From UMGS1532 sp045594795 (lineage in GTDB: Bacteria; Bacillota; Clostridia; Oscillospirales; Acutalibacteraceae): a DNA stretch of 5,647 nucleotides. The position numbers were made by a program, and so were the translations under genes. The stretch lies in NCBI GenBank assembly GCA_045594795.1, contig JAZNZF010000032.1, forward strand, positions 1 to 5,647. Reading direction: 5' to 3'. Under the pieces are notes generated by a model. It made no database searches. It saw nothing but the letters and a program-made list of their open reading frames with translations, and was not told the DNA's origin. Positions 5,529 through 5,647 of the stretch are shown piece by piece (the first letter of the stretch is position 1; each line of letters begins with the position of its first letter).

Positions 5529-5647
5529 TGAAGTGAACCCCAAAGTTTAGACAAAATTAAATATTAAATTGCTTGCGAATGAGTTCGGTATTGTACCGGG
5601 CTCATTCCTTTTAGTTTTAAGGAAATACGTTCATTGTTGTAGTAATG
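5529..5647 (-). mobile_element. Right end of an IS3-family insertion sequence (partial)
   Basis: The window contains the transposase C-terminus, 34 bp of trailing sequence, and a terminal inverted repeat. The end begins TGAAGTGAACCCCAAAGTTT (5529 onward), with TTTAGAC following: the TG start and the ACCCC-AAA-GTTTAGAC pattern match the ends of many IS3-family (IS150-like) elements. The left end and the flanking target duplication lie outside the window, so the size and completeness of the element are unknown. It sits just upstream of the lon promoter, in the same orientation as lon. Confidence 0.85.
5564..5647 (-). CDS. IS3-family transposase OrfB, C-terminal 27 residues (cut by window)
   Basis: The frame enters from the right edge and ends at TAA (5566-5564). 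The residues read HYYNNERISLKLKG followed by MSPVQYRTHSQAI. This is the classic end of the IS3-family DDE integrase-type OrfB: the HYYNNERI motif lies after the catalytic glutamate region, and L(K/N)G(M/L)SPVQYR is the conserved tail. The catalytic DDE residues are outside the window, so activity cannot be judged. OrfB is normally made by programmed -1 frameshifting from OrfA (family knowledge). The stop codon lies 34 bp inside the element's end, as usual. Confidence 0.9.
   Translation of the reverse strand, partial: HYYNNERISLKLKGMSPVQYRTHSQAI

Overview
The window reads as a chromosomal segment of a moderately AT-rich, Gram-positive-type bacterium, most likely a member of the Clostridia (Bacillota). 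The evidence is strong purine-rich Shine-Dalgarno sites, the conserved lon-engB pair, tRNA genes that all encode their own CCA, a Val-Asp-Phe-Gly-Cys tRNA cluster, and an IS3-family transposase tail of a type common in clostridia. The class assignment is inference; no marker gene fixes the genus. All identified genes are on the minus strand, so transcription runs from right to left.

Right edge (about 5529-5647): the last 27 codons of an IS3-family transposase (OrfB) and the right terminal inverted repeat of that element. It ends only 27 bp upstream of the -35 box of the next gene.

Centre (5501 down to 806): a sigma-A promoter (TTGCAC, 17 bp, TATAAT) drives a tight four-gene unit. In order these are lon (ATP-dependent protease, 803 aa), engB (ribosome-assembly GTPase, 195 aa), a class I SAM-dependent methyltransferase of unknown substrate (241 aa), and hslO (redox-controlled chaperone Hsp33, 291 aa). 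The gaps are 10, 1 and 22 bp, and each gene has its own Shine-Dalgarno site. The unit joins protein quality control (Lon, Hsp33) with 50S ribosome assembly (EngB). No convincing intrinsic terminator follows hslO.

Left part (776 down to about 220): a strong promoter (TTGACA, 17 bp with TG, TAATAT, preceded by an A/T-rich tract) starts directly behind hslO and drives five tRNA genes: Val(UAC), Asp(GUC), Phe(GAA), Gly(GCC), Cys(GCA). The first four are 3 to 6 nt apart. A perfect 14-bp terminator-like hairpin separates tRNA-Gly from tRNA-Cys, and a second terminator follows tRNA-Cys.

Left edge (1-219): no supported gene. It holds a repeat-rich stretch: two oppositely oriented arrays of a TTCACTA-type heptamer, a long-range inverted copy of the tRNA-Cys terminator arm, and two overlapping hairpin options near the window edge.

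The window is mostly ordinary housekeeping sequence. The points most worth a second look are the terminator-like hairpin inside the tRNA operon, the palindrome that places the lon start codon in its loop, and the nested inverted repeats beyond tRNA-Cys. I did not find a convincing new multi-gene system.
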